Below, one piece after another: positions 4,434 to 5,125 of a stretch of DNA of 5,125 nucleotides. A model generated the notes under the pieces. The model did not search any database, was not told the origin of the DNA, and saw only the letters and a program-made list of their open reading frames with translations. Each line of letters opens with the position of its first letter. Position 1 is the stretch's first letter. The translations under genes and the position numbers were made by a program. This stretch comes from Bacteroidia bacterium (GTDB taxonomy: Bacteria; Bacteroidota; Bacteroidia; NS11-12g; UBA955): contig JACMRS010000141.1 of NCBI GenBank assembly GCA_014376345.1, forward strand, positions 1 through 5,125, read 5' to 3'.

Positions 4434-5125
4434 ATGCAAAAAATAAAAGTAGCAAATCCTGTTGTCGAGCTAGACGGCGACGAAATGACCCGTATTATCT
4501 GGTCGTTTATTAAAGACAAACTGATCAATCCATACCTCGAGCTGGATATTAAATACTACGACCTTGGAATGGAGCACCGCGATGCAACTAACGATCAGGT
4601 GACAATTGATGCTGCTGAAGCCATTAAAAAATATAATGTTGGTATTAAATGCGCTACTATCACACCTGATGAAGCGCGTGTTAAAGAGTTTAACCTGCAA
4701 CAAATGTGGAAGTCGCCAAACGGCACTATCCGTAATATTCTTGATGGTACTGTTTTCCGTGAACCTATTGTTTGCAGCAATGTACCAAGACTGGTTCCAA
4801 ACTGGACCGCTCCTATCTGTATCGGCCGTCATGCTTTTGGCGACCAGTACCGTGCAACTGACACTGTGATTAAAGGCAAAGGCAAATTAACAATGACATT
4901 TACTCCGGAAGATGGTGGTGAAGTTCAGAATTTTGAAGTTTATAATTTTAAAGGCGATGGCGTAGCACTGGCTATGTACAATACCGATGAATCAATTAAA
5001 GGCTTTGCACATTCTTGTTTCAACACAGCAATTGCAAAAGGCTGGCCTTTGTATCTTTCAACAAAAAATACAATTCTTAAAAAATATGACGGCAGATTTA
5101 AAGACATCTTTGAAGAGATTTATCA
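4434..5125 (+). CDS. icd: NADP-dependent isocitrate dehydrogenase, 3'-truncated by window edge
   Basis: The visible 230 residues belong to the homodimeric, eukaryotic-like NADP isocitrate dehydrogenases (usual length about 400-410), which oxidise and decarboxylate isocitrate to 2-oxoglutarate with NADPH formation in the TCA cycle, in the cytoplasm. Numbering matches human IDH1 through residue 142, and the ligand residues are conserved: T75, T77 and R82 (NADP side), S94, R100, R109, R132 and Y139 (isocitrate side). K211 in LSTKNTILKKYDGRF matches the catalytic lysine K212 of IDH1. Blocks such as GDEMTRIIW, NRDATNDQV-like HRDATNDQV, QMWKSPNGTIRNI and GRHAFGDQYRATD are nearly invariant in this subgroup. 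The start is the ATG at 4434, 27 nt past a promoter box. The rest of the large domain, including the metal-binding aspartates, lies beyond the window. It is unlike the E. coli-type Icd, which has a different phosphorylation-loop sequence. Confidence 0.97.
   Translation, partial: MQKIKVANPVVELDGDEMTRIIWSFIKDKLINPYLELDIKYYDLGMEHRDATNDQVTIDAAEAIKKYNVGIKCATITPDEARVKEFNLQQMWKSPNGTIRNILDGTVFREPIVCSNVPRLVPNWTAPICIGRHAFGDQYRATDTVIKGKGKLTMTFTPEDGGEVQNFEVYNFKGDGVALAMYNTDESIKGFAHSCFNTAIAKGWPLYLSTKNTILKKYDGRFKDIFEEIY

Noticed and set aside
4606..4869. 87-codon frame and minus-strand frames inside icd
   Set aside because: They lie within the strongly conserved icd reading frame and are out-of-frame shadows.

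Overview
This window looks like chromosomal DNA of a member of the Bacteroidota (Bacteroidetes). The main grounds are a TAnnTTTG -7 promoter element immediately upstream of all four gene starts that are visible, with no Shine-Dalgarno-like sequence at those starts. The gene set also fits: a secreted MORN/YwqK-type repeat protein, an MmcQ/YjbR protein, a TPR protein and a eukaryotic-type NADP isocitrate dehydrogenase. The lineage is inferred from these signals and was not tested by any search.

Layout. (1) Positions 1-857 (+) hold the 3' part of a TPR-repeat protein gene whose start lies outside the window. (2) Positions 858-2106 are a gene-free stretch of about 1.25 kb between two convergent gene ends. 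It is packed with repeats and predicted stem-loops. Five same-orientation copies, complete or partial, of a bipartite repeat are present (AATTACG heptads followed by a 9-bp-periodic GTCCTTTNG tail ending in AGCGTAA). Between them lie several palindromes, a possible three-way-junction element (1467-1533) and a 140-nt element with a closing stem and two internal hairpins (1761-1900). The stretch ends in a strong rho-independent terminator (2011-2080) that serves the minus-strand gene. (3) Positions 2107-3067 (-) encode an MmcQ/YjbR-family protein followed by a cytoplasmic cyclophilin-type peptidyl-prolyl isomerase; the cyclophilin has its own promoter just past the MmcQ stop. (4) A 97-bp divergent promoter region separates these from a secreted MORN-repeat protein (3165-4304, +). 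(5) Positions 4434-5125 (+) encode the first 230 residues of NADP-dependent isocitrate dehydrogenase (icd), cut by the window edge.

The protein-coding genes are ordinary housekeeping or hypothetical types and show no defence, secretion or mobile-element cassette. No shared pathway links them; each visible start seems to have its own promoter. The part worth a second look is the 858-2106 repeat cluster, above all the 1761-1900 element, which may be a structured RNA or a non-autonomous dispersed repeat. I do not see convincing evidence for a new multi-gene system here.
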